A DNA stretch of 64,000 bases, taken from JAFGBM01 sp964610155 (GTDB taxonomy: Bacteria; Actinomycetota; Actinomycetes; Actinomycetales; Demequinaceae). Each line of letters starts with the position of its first letter. Position 1 is the first letter of the stretch. The notes beneath the pieces were generated by a model. The model ran no database searches. It was not told the origin of the DNA and worked only from the letters and a program-made list of their open reading frames with translations. Of the stretch, positions 1-8,371 are shown in pieces. The stretch is taken from assembly GCA_964610155.1 (NCBI GenBank), contig CAZSUY010000001.1, positions 186,001-250,000 on the forward strand. Direction: 5' to 3'. The translations under genes were made by a program, and so were the position numbers.

Positions 1-1
1 C

Positions 2-271
2 CATGTTCTCTTCGAGAACGGGCTTGAACTCCACCGAGGTGACGTCCTGCTGGGCTATGCCTACGGCACCGATCGGGGGCCCGACGGCCAGTGGGGGAAG
101 GACAACTTCGCCCTCACCTTCCGCACCGACGACATCGACGGCGACTTCGAACGCGTATCGGCCGTCACGACGCCGCTTCACCCCGTCCGCATGGAGCCGT
201 GGGGAGAGCACTTCTTCCGTTTCAAGGATCCCGACGGCCATATCGTCGAGATCGGCGACCGGGCCTCGTAG
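2..271 (+). CDS. VOC (glyoxalase/bleomycin-resistance) family protein, 5' truncated
   Basis: The reading frame is open from the window edge and ends at TAG 269-271, so only the C-terminal 89 residues are present. The visible part has the repeating beta-alpha-beta-beta-beta pattern of the vicinal-oxygen-chelate fold and closes with the usual VOC ending: F-x-F-K-D-P-D-G-H-I-V-E-I-G, where the last Glu is normally a metal ligand. VOC proteins range from lyases and dioxygenases to antibiotic-binding proteins, and nothing here fixes the substrate. A second, unrelated-looking VOC gene lies at 4880-5164. Confidence 0.75.
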   Translation, partial: HVLFENGLELHRGDVLLGYAYGTDRGPDGQWGKDNFALTFRTDDIDGDFERVSAVTTPLHPVRMEPWGEHFFRFKDPDGHIVEIGDRAS

Positions 272-386
272 GACCCAGAATTCCCTCCGAAACCCGCAAC
301 CACGCGATTCGATTGAAGTTGATTCTGCAACAATTCCGGTTTTCGAGCCCGCCGGTCGCGCGGAAGGGATGGAGTAGCCCCGGCGT

Positions 387-995
387 CTACGCTGTCACAT
401 CCACCTCGAGGGCGGCGACGGCGACGGCGATCATGAGGTCCCGCGTGCGTTGATCCATCGAACTCTCCCCGTTCGACTCGTGGACCCACGCGTCGAACAT
501 CCCCTGGATGGAGTTGAGGGCACCGGCGACGCAGATGACAGCCGCCTCTCGTTCAATCCGACCCTCGCGAACGAGGCCCTCGACCAGTTGTGCGGCGATC
601 CGCTCGACAAGCGTCGAGACCGACACCGTCTCGAGGATGTCGGCCGCGGCACGCGGGTCGATGGCGACAGATGCCACGACCGGGCCAGCGGCGTCGAACG
701 TGACGATGAGAGAGGCAAGGTAGTCGCGGCGTCCCTGCGCGGTCGAGCAGTCGATGTCTCCGACCAGGATGCCCTCGACGGCCGAGAAGATGGGTTCGAC
801 GAGCGCGTGCAGGATTTCAGCCTTCGATTCGAAGTGGTAGTACAGGGCGGCCTTGGTCACCCCTAGTTCGTCGGCGATCTCCTGCATGCTCGTCACGGAA
901 TAGCCGCGCTCGCGGAAGTGACGTGAGGCGACCTCAAGTATCCGGGCACGCGTATCCGTGCGGCGACCGTCGATCTCGGTCGATTTGGCGTCCAT
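387..995 (-). CDS. TetR/AcrR family transcriptional regulator
   Basis: A 202-residue TetR-type repressor. Residues about 15-60 form the TetR helix-turn-helix: an R-x-R-I-L-E-V-A start, then the recognition segment T-S-M-Q-E-I-A-D-E-L-G-V-T-K-A-A-L-Y-Y-H-F. The rest is the divergent all-helical ligand-binding domain. ATG 995 is chosen over the in-frame GTG at 998 because GGAGG precedes it at suitable distance. The gene is divergent from the MMPL exporter at 1076, and an inverted repeat lies between them. By family analogy it represses the exporter, and probably itself, until an exported compound binds. The ligand is unknown. Confidence 0.85.
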   Translation of the reverse strand: MDAKSTEIDGRRTDTRARILEVASRHFRERGYSVTSMQEIADELGVTKAALYYHFESKAEILHALVEPIFSAVEGILVGDIDCSTAQGRRDYLASLIVTFDAAGPVVASVAIDPRAAADILETVSVSTLVERIAAQLVEGLVREGRIEREAAVICVAGALNSIQGMFDAWVHESNGESSMDQRTRDLMIAVAVAALEVDVTA

Positions 996-1050
996 CACGC
1001 CTCCATCCCATCACCGAGTTGTGAGAATGGCCATGACGCCTTGTGTTTGA

Positions 1051-1066
1051 CTTACCGGTCGGTAAG
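1051..1066. promoter_or_regulatory. Putative TetR operator between tetR and the MMPL gene
   Basis: CTTACCG-GT-CGGTAAG is a perfect 7-base inverted repeat with a 2-base centre. It covers the start of a -10-like TAAGGT (1063-1068) that lies 7 bases before the MMPL ATG. A TTGTGT at 1041-1046 could serve as -35 with a 16-base spacer. Its place in the divergent promoter region fits a repressor site for the adjacent TetR protein. Confidence 0.6.
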
Positions 1067-1075
1067 GTAGTTCCT

Positions 1076-3487
1076 ATGAAGCGTATCGCACAGTTCTCCG
1101 TGGCCCGCCCCCTCCTCATTCTCGGTGCCTGGCTTCTGGCCGTCATCGGGGTTGCGATCGGCTCCGCCGCCGCCGGCGACGCATACTCCGACAACCTCTC
1201 GCTGCCGGGTGCCGACTCGCAGGCCGCCTCCGACCTTCTGGCTGAGCGCTTTCCCGAGATCGGCAGCGCCTCGACGGACCAGATCGTGTGGAAGGTCGAC
1301 GACGGAAGCTGGAATGACTCGGAAGTACGATCGGCGATCGAGGGGGCCGCCGCGACGATCACCTCACTCGACAGTGTCCTGGCGATTACGCTCCCGTTCG
1401 ATGGGGTCGCACCCGGCCAAGTGAGCCCTTCCGGCACCGTGGCCTACGGCACCATCCGCTACACGCAAGAGAGCTTCACGGTCGATACCGCACAACTCAA
1501 TGAGATCGTGAAGGCCGTGGAGTCGGTCGATGTCGACGGCCTGTCGATCGCCGTCGGGGGTCGCGGCATCGGACAGCTCAACCGCCCGGAGATCAGTCCG
1601 TCCGACGGACTCGGGGTCCTGGTGGCGGGCCTGATCCTCTTCCTCGCATTCCGCTCGCTCGTGGCGATGGCCCTACCGGTCCTCTCGGCCCTGACGGCCC
1701 TGGGTGTGAGCCTCGGGACGATGTCCCTGCTGGCACACACGGCCGACATCTCCTCCTACGCCCCCGTGATCGGCGCGCTCCTTGGCATCGGGGTCGGGAT
1801 CGACTACGGGCTCCTGATCCTCAACCGCCATCGCTCCGGCCTCCACAAGGGTCGGACCGTCGACGAATCGATTATCGCGTCTATCACGACCGCAGGGCGG
1901 GCCGTCATCTTCGCCGGTATCGCGGTGGTCGCGGGAGTCGCCGGCATGCTCTTCGCGGGCCTGACCATCCTCACAGGCCTCGCCATAGGCGCGGCCGTAG
2001 CCGTGTTCTTCACCGTGCTCGCCGCGATCACCCTCCTGCCAGCGATGATGCACCTGGCGGGGACACGGATCTTGAGGGCCAAGAACCGCGCGGCTTTGGC
2101 CCGAGGCGAGGCACCCGCCGAGCACCCCGCTGGACGGTTCGGTCTCTGGGCTATCTTCGTCTCGCGCCACCCCGTGTGGGTGGCATCCACCGCGCTCATC
2201 ATTCTCGCCATCCTCGCCGCACCCATCGCGAGCCTCCGCCTCGGCGCATCCGACCAGGGCAACGACCCGGAGGGCAGCACCACCCGCGAGGCCTACGACA
2301 TGCTGACCGATGGCTTCGGTCCCGGCTTCAATGGCCCGCTCGTGATCGCGCTCGACCTCGGCGACAATCCGCTCGACCTCGCCGCGCTCGCCTCGGCCGA
2401 TCCGTCGGCCCCCGTCGTACCCCCACAACTGGCCACCTTCCTCGGCGCCCTGTCGATGGACGACGGAGTCGCCGCGATCGTCGGGCCGTACCCGAATACC
2501 ACGGGCGACGCTGCGGTCATCCAACTCATCCCCACGACGAGTCCGCAGGATGCCGGGACCGCCGAACTCGTCCACCGCATCCGCGACGACTACGCGCCGC
2601 TCGCGGCCGAACAGTCCATCGGCATGCACGTCGGTGGGGTCGTGGCCGTCTTCGACGACTTTGCCGAAGCCGTCCACGACGCGCTTCCCGCCTTCCTCGC
2701 CGTGGTCATCGCCCTCGGCGCGCTCCTGACGATCGTCGCCTTCCGAAGCCTGGCCATCCCTGCGGTGGGGGTGGTGATGAACCTCCTCAGCGTCGCCGCG
2801 GGTTTCGGCATCATCGTCGCGGTCTTCCAGTGGGGGTGGGGGGCGGATCTCCTCGGCACGGGCTCCGGCGGGCCGATCGAGGCCTTCTTCCCGCTCGTCG
2901 TGTTCGCCCTCGTGTTCGGGCTGTCGATGGACTACCAGGTCTTCCTCGTCAGCCGCATCGCTGAGGAGTGGCACATCCGCCGCGACAACACCAAGGCGGT
3001 GCGCGTCGGCCACGGCGAGGTGGGCCGTGTGATCGTGGCCGCCGCCGCGATCATGGTCGTGGTGTTCGCCGGTTTCACCCTCGCGGACTCCCACACCATC
3101 AAGCTCTTCGGGCTGGGGCTCGCGGGCGCCGTCCTCGTGGATGCTTTCATCGTCCGGATGGCGCTCGTCCCGGCGCTCATGCGCCTTCTCGGGACGGTCA
3201 ACTGGTACCTTCCGCGGGCGCTCGATCGCGCCCTTCCCCACGTGGCGATCGACGAGGCGTCCAACGGGACGTCGCGGTGGCAGAATACGGTGCGGCTAGG
3301 CGACCTCGACAGACACCATCGTCCACGACGACGGTGGGAGCGCGAGGGTGATCGCACCGGGCGTGACGCCGACCCCGTCCAGGGCACGGGGCACGACACG
3401 CTCGGGCTCGTCGGCGGTGTTGACGGCGTAGACGTCCTCGTCATGGATCGCAACGGCGGTCGCCGCGGTCGCGCTGCCCACGCCTGA
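1076..3487 (+). CDS. MMPL family transporter (RND superfamily)
   Basis: An 803-residue membrane protein of the MMPL/RND type. The sequence shows an N-terminal membrane anchor (residues ~8-30), an extracytoplasmic loop, a block of five or six membrane segments around residues 190-345, a second large extracytoplasmic loop, and a second block around 545-720. The internal duplication, with G-I-G-V-G-I-D-Y-G in the first half and F-G-L-S-M-D-Y-Q in the second, is the MMPL signature. Proton-driven export of lipids or drugs is the family role; the cargo is unknown. The start is ATG 1076, 7 bases after a -10-like box. The last ~64 residues are not membrane protein: they read antisense through the 3' end of the GH51 gene, so the original stop seems to have been lost. 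Confidence 0.88.
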   Translation: MKRIAQFSVARPLLILGAWLLAVIGVAIGSAAAGDAYSDNLSLPGADSQAASDLLAERFPEIGSASTDQIVWKVDDGSWNDSEVRSAIEGAAATITSLDSVLAITLPFDGVAPGQVSPSGTVAYGTIRYTQESFTVDTAQLNEIVKAVESVDVDGLSIAVGGRGIGQLNRPEISPSDGLGVLVAGLILFLAFRSLVAMALPVLSALTALGVSLGTMSLLAHTADISSYAPVIGALLGIGVGIDYGLLILNRHRSGLHKGRTVDESIIASITTAGRAVIFAGIAVVAGVAGMLFAGLTILTGLAIGAAVAVFFTVLAAITLLPAMMHLAGTRILRAKNRAALARGEAPAEHPAGRFGLWAIFVSRHPVWVASTALIILAILAAPIASLRLGASDQGNDPEGSTTREAYDMLTDGFGPGFNGPLVIALDLGDNPLDLAALASADPSAPVVPPQLATFLGALSMDDGVAAIVGPYPNTTGDAAVIQLIPTTSPQDAGTAELVHRIRDDYAPLAAEQSIGMHVGGVVAVFDDFAEAVHDALPAFLAVVIALGALLTIVAFRSLAIPAVGVVMNLLSVAAGFGIIVAVFQWGWGADLLGTGSGGPIEAFFPLVVFALVFGLSMDYQVFLVSRIAEEWHIRRDNTKAVRVGHGEVGRVIVAAAAIMVVVFAGFTLADSHTIKLFGLGLAGAVLVDAFIVRMALVPALMRLLGTVNWYLPRALDRALPHVAIDEASNGTSRWQNTVRLGDLDRHHRPRRRWEREGDRTGRDADPVQGTGHDTLGLVGGVDGVDVLVMDRNGGRRGRAAHA

Positions 3488-4798
3488 GAGGTCGATGTCG
3501 AGATCCTGCGGAGCGTTGACGTCACGATTGACCGCGAAGACCGTGAGGCGCCCCAGTTCGTCCCAGGTCGCCGCCACGTTTACGGTCGGAACCTCTCCAT
3601 GTCGGTCCGTCGTGTGGGTCGGACCCGTGGTTTCGGTGCACAGGGAGACGCCGTGTGCTTCGCGGGCCGTCAGGGCGAAGGGGTGGAACGTCGTCTGCCT
3701 CCACGCCCGACCCCCTGGCTCGGTCATGATCGGCCCGATGGCATTGACGATCTGGGCGAGGCATGCCGCCCGTACGCGATCGGCGTGCCTGAGGAGGGTG
3801 ACGAGAAGGTCGCCGACGACGACGGCGTCGGCCACCGAGAACACGTCCTCCAGCAATCGCGGCGCCGTCGGCCACCCCGACGGCCCCTGGTCGGGCGATT
3901 TCGAGAAATACCAGACGTTCCACTCATCGAACGAGATGTCGATGCGCTTGTCCGAGCCTCGCTCGGCCGCGACCTCGTCCGCGGCCTCGGCGACCCCGTC
4001 GATGAAGGCGTCCATGTCGGCGCCGGATGCAAGAAAGGAGGCGAGGTCGCCGTCGTGTTCCTCGTAGTAGGCGTGCGCGGAGATGAAGTCGACGTCATCG
4101 AAGGCGAGGGAGAGCACCGTGCGTTCCCACGCGCCGAACGTCGGCATCGACCGACCTGAGCTCCCGCAGGCAACGAGTTCGAGGCTGGGGTCGACGCGCC
4201 GCATCGCGCGGGCGGTGTCGCGCGCGATCCGCCCGTATCGCTCGGCCGTCATGTGGCCGACCTGCCAGGGCCCGTCCATTTCGTTCCCCAGGCACCACAT
4301 CCGGATCCCGTGCGGTTCCTGCGCCCCGTTCGTTCGGCGGCGATCGCTCAGCGCCGTTCCCCCGGGGTGGTTGCAGTACTCAAGCAGGTCGACCGCCGAC
4401 TCGATACCACGCGTCCCCAGGTTGACGGCCAACATCGGCTCGATACCGGCGGCCCGACACCAGCGAATGAACTCGTCCGTCCCGAACGCATTGGACTCCA
4501 GCGAGTGCCAGGCGAGGTCGAGGCGCGCTGGGCGAGCGGACACGGGTCCGACGCCGTCCTCCCACCGGTACGACGAGACGAAGTTGCCGCCGGGGTACCG
4601 GATGACCGAAACACCGAGCTCGCGGACGAGATCCAGGACGTCACGCCGGAAGCCGTCGGCGTCCGCGAGCGGATGCCCCGGCTCGTAGATGCCGGTATAC
4701 ACGGCGCGTCCGACATGCTCGACGAACGATCCGAAGAGCCGGCGATCGATAGCACCGACACGCTCCGAAGCGTCAAGAACCACCCGCGTGCCACCCAT
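3296..4798 (-). CDS. Alpha-L-arabinofuranosidase, glycoside hydrolase family 51
   Basis: A 500-residue GH51 enzyme that releases terminal L-arabinofuranose from arabinoxylan, arabinan or arabino-oligosaccharides by a retaining mechanism. The (beta/alpha)8 barrel begins with the family pattern F-G-S-F-V-E-H and R-Y-P-G-G-N-F-V-S-S-Y-R-W-E-D-G-V-G-P. The acid/base is E173 in C-L-G-N-E-M-D-G-P-W-Q and the nucleophile is E292 in F-D-E-W-N-V-W. A beta-sandwich C-terminal domain follows. There is no signal peptide, so it acts in the cytosol on imported oligosaccharides. The start is ATG 4798 with an AAAGGACGGGA ribosome site. Its 3' end overlaps the convergent MMPL reading frame by 192 bases. No transporter or LacI regulator is adjacent. 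Confidence 0.93.
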   Translation of the reverse strand: MGGTRVVLDASERVGAIDRRLFGSFVEHVGRAVYTGIYEPGHPLADADGFRRDVLDLVRELGVSVIRYPGGNFVSSYRWEDGVGPVSARPARLDLAWHSLESNAFGTDEFIRWCRAAGIEPMLAVNLGTRGIESAVDLLEYCNHPGGTALSDRRRTNGAQEPHGIRMWCLGNEMDGPWQVGHMTAERYGRIARDTARAMRRVDPSLELVACGSSGRSMPTFGAWERTVLSLAFDDVDFISAHAYYEEHDGDLASFLASGADMDAFIDGVAEAADEVAAERGSDKRIDISFDEWNVWYFSKSPDQGPSGWPTAPRLLEDVFSVADAVVVGDLLVTLLRHADRVRAACLAQIVNAIGPIMTEPGGRAWRQTTFHPFALTAREAHGVSLCTETTGPTHTTDRHGEVPTVNVAATWDELGRLTVFAVNRDVNAPQDLDIDLSGVGSATAATAVAIHDEDVYAVNTADEPERVVPRALDGVGVTPGAITLALPPSSWTMVSVEVA

Positions 4799-4879
4799 TC
4801 CCGTCCTTTCGTCGATGAAGGTATCGGGTCAAGCGTACGACCGCTGGACGCCTACAAGCGGTGCACGAGCGAACGATCG

Positions 4880-5164
4880 CTACTGCTGCGCGGCTTCGGC
4901 GTCCGCAAGATGCTCCCCGCTGCCGAGTTCGACCACGTGCCCGTCCGGGTCGAGGCACCGGAAGAGGCGTTCCCCGTGGGGGACCTCGCGGATGGGGTGC
5001 AGGATCGGCGCCTCGGCGCTGATGCGCTCGAATCGCGCGTCGAGGTCATCCGCGACGAAGTGGTCGTACTGCTGAACGGGCTCGATGCCCACGAGGTCGC
5101 GGTAGAAGGAGACCGTCTTGGCGATGTCGCGCGAGAACGGGATGGAGTTGTAGAACCGGGTCAT
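4880..5164 (-). CDS. VOC family protein, short
   Basis: A 94-residue single VOC module. It starts M-T-R-F-Y-N-S-I-P-F-S-R-D-I-A-K-T-V-S-F-Y-R-D-L-V-G and has the C-terminal C-L-D-P-D-G-H-V-V-E-L-G. It is shorter than the usual 115-130 residues, with a compressed first beta-alpha-beta unit. The start ATG has no ribosome site but is preceded by TAGATT with a 6-base gap, a leaderless-promoter pattern. The substrate is unknown. Confidence 0.75.
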   Translation of the reverse strand: MTRFYNSIPFSRDIAKTVSFYRDLVGIEPVQQYDHFVADDLDARFERISAEAPILHPIREVPHGERLFRCLDPDGHVVELGSGEHLADAEAAQQ

Positions 5165-5226
5165 GCCACGAATCTATTGGGAGGCTCCGACGCGAGGCGG
5201 GCCGTACTTGTCTGTACCCTGACGGC

Positions 5227-5736
5227 ATGCCGGTGACGCCGCTCCACATGGGCCCAGGAATCCTCCTCAAGGCCCTCCTCCGCGGGTCCTTCTCGCTCAT
5301 GGTCTTCGGGTACGCCAACGTCCTCATCGATCTCCAGCCCCTGATCGCGCTCACCTCCGGTCGGGGCGAGGTCCACGGCTGGACGCACACCTGGCTGGCG
5401 GCGACCCTCATCGGCGGCTTCGCGGCGGTCACCGGGAAGTGGCTCGCCGAGTTCGCCCTGCGTATCGTCGCCTCGCCCAACCGGCCGGCCCTTCGGGTGA
5501 GGTGGTGGGTGGCGGCGCTCTCGGCCTACCTGGGCACGTTGAGCCACACGGCGCTGGATTCGCTCATGCACGCGGACATGCACCCCTTCGAGCCCTGGTC
5601 CGACGCCCAACCCTGGCTCGGAGCCGTGTCCGCCAGCGACATCAACCTTTGGTGCGTGATCGCGGGTGCCGTGGGCACGGTCCTCTACCTCGCCAGCCTC
5701 TGGTGGAGTCGACGGCGCCCTCTTGCACATACCTAG
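5227..5736 (+). CDS. Integral membrane protein, possible metal-dependent membrane hydrolase
   Basis: 169 residues with about four hydrophobic segments (roughly 8-35, 55-75, 92-112, 140-160). It begins M-P-V-T-P-L-H-M-G-P-G, and residues ~105-120 contain S-H-T-A-L-D-S-L-M-H-A-D-M-H-P-F. This His/Asp-rich loop resembles membrane proteins of the YdjM/DUF4184 kind, where an initial T-P-x-H and later His/Asp residues may bind metal; the match is by pattern only. TACCCT lies 6 bases before the ATG and there is no Shine-Dalgarno, so the mRNA is probably leaderless. The two neighbours show no clear functional link. Confidence 0.6.
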   Translation: MPVTPLHMGPGILLKALLRGSFSLMVFGYANVLIDLQPLIALTSGRGEVHGWTHTWLAATLIGGFAAVTGKWLAEFALRIVASPNRPALRVRWWVAALSAYLGTLSHTALDSLMHADMHPFEPWSDAQPWLGAVSASDINLWCVIAGAVGTVLYLASLWWSRRRPLAHT

Positions 5737-5758
5737 CACTTCTATGTACCGTAGCCCT

Positions 5759-6139
5759 ATGTATATCCCGAAGGACCTCGTAGCGGCGTCGGCCGCACCC
5801 CTGGTCTTGGGGCTCCTCACCGAAGGAGAGAGCTACGGATACGCCATCATCAGGCGAGTCCGCGAATTGAGCGACGGCGAGATCGAATGGACCGACGGTC
5901 TCCTCTACCCGCTCCTCCACCGGCTCGAGGACCTCGGCCACGTCAAGGGCACCTGGGGTGCCGCGGACAACGGTCGCAAGCGCAAGTACTACCGCATCAC
6001 CCGAGAGGGCCGGGCGTCGCTCGCCGAACACCGACGCCAGTGGGAGGCGGTCATCGAAACCTTGCGCGGGACGTTGGGAGACGTGCGGAAGATGGCCGAC
6101 GGGCGATGGGTTGGCAGTCCGGCTGGAAACCCGGTGTAA
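5759..6139 (+). CDS. PadR family transcriptional regulator
   Basis: 126 residues with a PadR winged helix: L-V-L-G-L-L-T-E-G-E-S-Y-G-Y-A-I-I-R-R-V, then E-W-T-D-G-L-L-Y-P-L-L-H-R-L-E-D-L-G-H-V-K-G, then R-K-R-K-Y-Y-R-I-T in the wing and a C-terminal dimerisation helix. ATG 5759 is chosen because residues upstream in the open frame do not match the family, and TACCGT sits exactly 6 bases before it. TATGTA occurs at 5743-5748 and 5758-5763, and ACATA...TATGT forms a small dyad at 5727-5747, a plausible autoregulatory site. The downstream membrane-protein gene follows after 16 bases, the usual PadR-HAAS pairing. Confidence 0.88.
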   Translation: MYIPKDLVAASAAPLVLGLLTEGESYGYAIIRRVRELSDGEIEWTDGLLYPLLHRLEDLGHVKGTWGAADNGRKRKYYRITREGRASLAEHRRQWEAVIETLRGTLGDVRKMADGRWVGSPAGNPV

Positions 6140-6155
6140 CGGAAGGGTTGGCGAG

Positions 6156-7559
6156 ATGACACCCAAGAAGAGGCACGGCGGGGTTGACGAGTCGGCGGCC
6201 ATGGAAGACCAGATAGCCCAGTGGCGCACTTTCATCCTCAAGCGCCGCGCCGTGGACGCCCCGGACGCCGAGGAGCTGGAGGATCACCTACGCAGTCAGG
6301 CAGCCGACCTCATCGCGGCCGGACTCTTGCCGGAAGAGGCGTTCCTCGTGGCCGTCAAGCGCATCGGCAGCCAGGACGAGCTCTCACGCGAGTTCGCCCG
6401 TGTCCACTCCGGGCGCCTGTGGAAGCAACTGGTCCTCACGGGCGACGAACCCGGCGGTTCGAGCAAGGCCAAACGCCGCGAACTCTGGGTGGTCGCCGCG
6501 CTCGCGATCGGTGCCGCGCTCGCCGTCAAGGCACCTATCCTCTTCGGTCTTACCCTCGCGGACGCCTCGGGCTTCTACCTTCGCAACGTGAGCCTCCTCG
6601 TCCTCCCCATGCTCACCGCCTATTTCGTATGGAGGCGCGGCATCGGCGGGAGGCCTCTTGGAACGAAGACCGTCGCCGTCCTGATCGGCACTTTCGCGAC
6701 GGGCGCCGTCGTCGTCAACGCCTATCAGTTTGAGGCCGGTGGCGCGACGGAGTTCCTCACCGCGCTCCACCTTCCGATCGTCCTGTGGCTCGTGATGGGC
6801 GTCGCGTACGTGGGGGGCGAGTGGCGCTCGGGGGAGAAACGCATGGACTTCATCCGGTTCACGGGTGAGTGGTTCATCTACATGAGTCTCATCGCCCTCG
6901 GCGGGGGCGTGCTCACCGCGCTCACCGTCGGGACCTTCAACCTGCTCGACATCGACGCGGCGGGCTTCTCTGAGGACTGGATCCTCACCTGCGGGGCGGC
7001 TGGCGCCGCGGTCGTCGCAGCCTGGCTCGTCGAAGCCAAACGGGGCGTCATCGAGAACATGGCGCCCGTCCTCGCCCGCGTCTTCACTCCTCTCTTCACC
7101 CTGCTCCTCCTCGCTCTCCTCGGGACCACTCTCTGGAGGCTCACGGACGTCTCGCTCGATCGCGACGCCCTCATCGTCGTCGACGCCCTGCTTGTCTTAG
7201 TCCTCGGACTCGTCGTGTACGCGGTATCAGCGCGAACCGGCTCGGAGCGGGTTCTCATCATCGACCGCGTACAGTTCACGCTCGTCATCACTGCGTGGGG
7301 CCTCGACGGACTCGTCCTCGCCGCGATGCTTGCCCGGATCGCCGAGTGGGGCTTCACACCGAACAGGGCGGCGGCACTCGGGCTCAACATCATCATCCTC
7401 GCGAACCTCTCCTGGACATCGTGGGTCGGCCACGTCATGCTGCACAACAACTGCCCCTTCGCGAGGCTCGAGCGGTTTCAGACTAGCTACGTTCCGGTGT
7501 ATCTGGTGTGGGCCGCCGGGGTCGTCGTGGTGTTCCCTCTGATTTTCGGTTTCGCCTGA
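6156..7559 (+). CDS. HAAS/permease-prefix-domain membrane protein
   Basis: 467 residues. Residues ~15-80 form a cytoplasmic helical domain typical of proteins encoded next to PadR regulators: W-R-T-F-I-L-K-R-R-A-V, D-A-E-E-L-E-D-H-L-R-S-Q, and G-L-L-P-E-E-A-F-L-V-A-V-K-R-I-G. About ten hydrophobic membrane segments follow from residue ~110 to the end, which is only two residues past the last segment. It is 16 bases downstream of padR and probably in the same transcript. The HAAS domain is thought to signal to or be controlled with PadR; the biochemical function is unknown. Confidence 0.75.
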   Translation: MTPKKRHGGVDESAAMEDQIAQWRTFILKRRAVDAPDAEELEDHLRSQAADLIAAGLLPEEAFLVAVKRIGSQDELSREFARVHSGRLWKQLVLTGDEPGGSSKAKRRELWVVAALAIGAALAVKAPILFGLTLADASGFYLRNVSLLVLPMLTAYFVWRRGIGGRPLGTKTVAVLIGTFATGAVVVNAYQFEAGGATEFLTALHLPIVLWLVMGVAYVGGEWRSGEKRMDFIRFTGEWFIYMSLIALGGGVLTALTVGTFNLLDIDAAGFSEDWILTCGAAGAAVVAAWLVEAKRGVIENMAPVLARVFTPLFTLLLLALLGTTLWRLTDVSLDRDALIVVDALLVLVLGLVVYAVSARTGSERVLIIDRVQFTLVITAWGLDGLVLAAMLARIAEWGFTPNRAAALGLNIIILANLSWTSWVGHVMLHNNCPFARLERFQTSYVPVYLVWAAGVVVVFPLIFGFA

Positions 7560-7638
7560 GGTCGACGCCCTCAACACTGTGTCGAAAATCACGGCAATCT
7601 CCCTAACGCGGGTCCTTTTTCTTTACTACCTTCGAACC

Positions 7639-7834
7639 ATGGCATCCCCAACCGTCGCCATCGTCACGGACAGCGCCTCCGCCATCCCACGCGCTCAAGG
7701 AAGGTCTCAGCATCGAGTCGTCCGGGCTACAGATCGAGGATTCACCGGGGGCAAGCCTCACCGCCCATGCCGGACCGGGAACCTATGCCGTCGCGATTGC
7801 CGACATGCCCGAGGAGTTCATACTGTGGGCCTAG
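7639..7834 (+). pseudogene. degV remnant with internal deletion
   Basis: ATG 7639 opens with M-A-S-P-T-V-A-I-V-T-D-S-A-S-A-I-P, the start of DegV fatty-acid-binding proteins with the T-D-S motif. At about 7690 the frame shifts by one. The +1 frame from 7694 then reads S-L-T-A-H-A-G-P-G-T-Y-A-V-A-I-A and stops at TAG 7832-7834, which looks like the extreme C-terminus of DegV (H-x-G-P-G). About 200 central residues are missing. TACCTT still sits 6 bases before the ATG, so the promoter of the lost gene appears intact. Confidence 0.6.
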
Positions 7835-7849
7835 CAGCTACCGTATGAA

Positions 7850-8344
7850 TTAGTCGCGTAGGAGCAGGCAGACATCGACGGTACCGCTCGGCCCATCGGG
7901 TCCGAAGGTCGGCTCGGTCACGTAAACCTCGTATCGGCATGCCCAATGGCAGCCGTCAGGTCGACGCTCGATGTCGTACTCCACGCCTTGCTCGGTGCCC
8001 CACTCCATCATCGCGCGGGTCTTCTTCTCCAGTCTGGAATACGGGCCCTCGAGCCGACCGATCACGTAGAGCCCGGCCGGAAGGACGTCGACCACGAAGG
8101 GCTCTTCAACCTGCACATCGGTGTACAGGATCCACCCCACCTCAAGATCCAGGTTCTCCCAGGCCTTGCTTCGCCGGTACCGGATAACCTCGTATCCGCG
8201 ATCGCCGATCCCGTTCCCGGCAAGCTGGCTGTCAACCTCCCGAAACGCTGCCGGAATCCGCGTCGTCCGCTCGGACCTCGTGATCGTCAGGGGGAGAGCG
8301 CAATAGGTAAACGCCTCGCGACGCCCGATCCGGTATTCGGACAT
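7850..8344 (-). CDS. GyrI-like effector-binding-fold protein
   Basis: 164 residues without a DNA-binding domain. Features such as G-L-Y-V-I-G-R-L-E-G-P-Y-S-R-L-E-K near residue 92 and the ending Y-E-V-Y-V-T-E-P resemble the GyrI-like/AraC effector-binding fold (SHS2 duplication). Members bind small molecules, inhibit gyrase or hydrolyse small substrates. The start ATG is preceded by TACCGT at 6 bases, suggesting a leaderless message. Two other GyrI-like genes (9388-10245 and 15610-16251) lie within 9 kb. Confidence 0.55.
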   Translation of the reverse strand: MSEYRIGRREAFTYCALPLTITRSERTTRIPAAFREVDSQLAGNGIGDRGYEVIRYRRSKAWENLDLEVGWILYTDVQVEEPFVVDVLPAGLYVIGRLEGPYSRLEKKTRAMMEWGTEQGVEYDIERRPDGCHWACRYEVYVTEPTFGPDGPSGTVDVCLLLRD

Positions 8345-8371
8345 GTCCCCACGGTACCAATTCCAGTCAAG

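Noticed and set aside
1673..3241. 522-codon open frame on the minus strand across the MMPL gene
   Set aside because: Its product is almost wholly charged (Glu/Asp/Arg/His/Gly) without any domain, as expected for the complement of a GC-rich membrane-protein gene.
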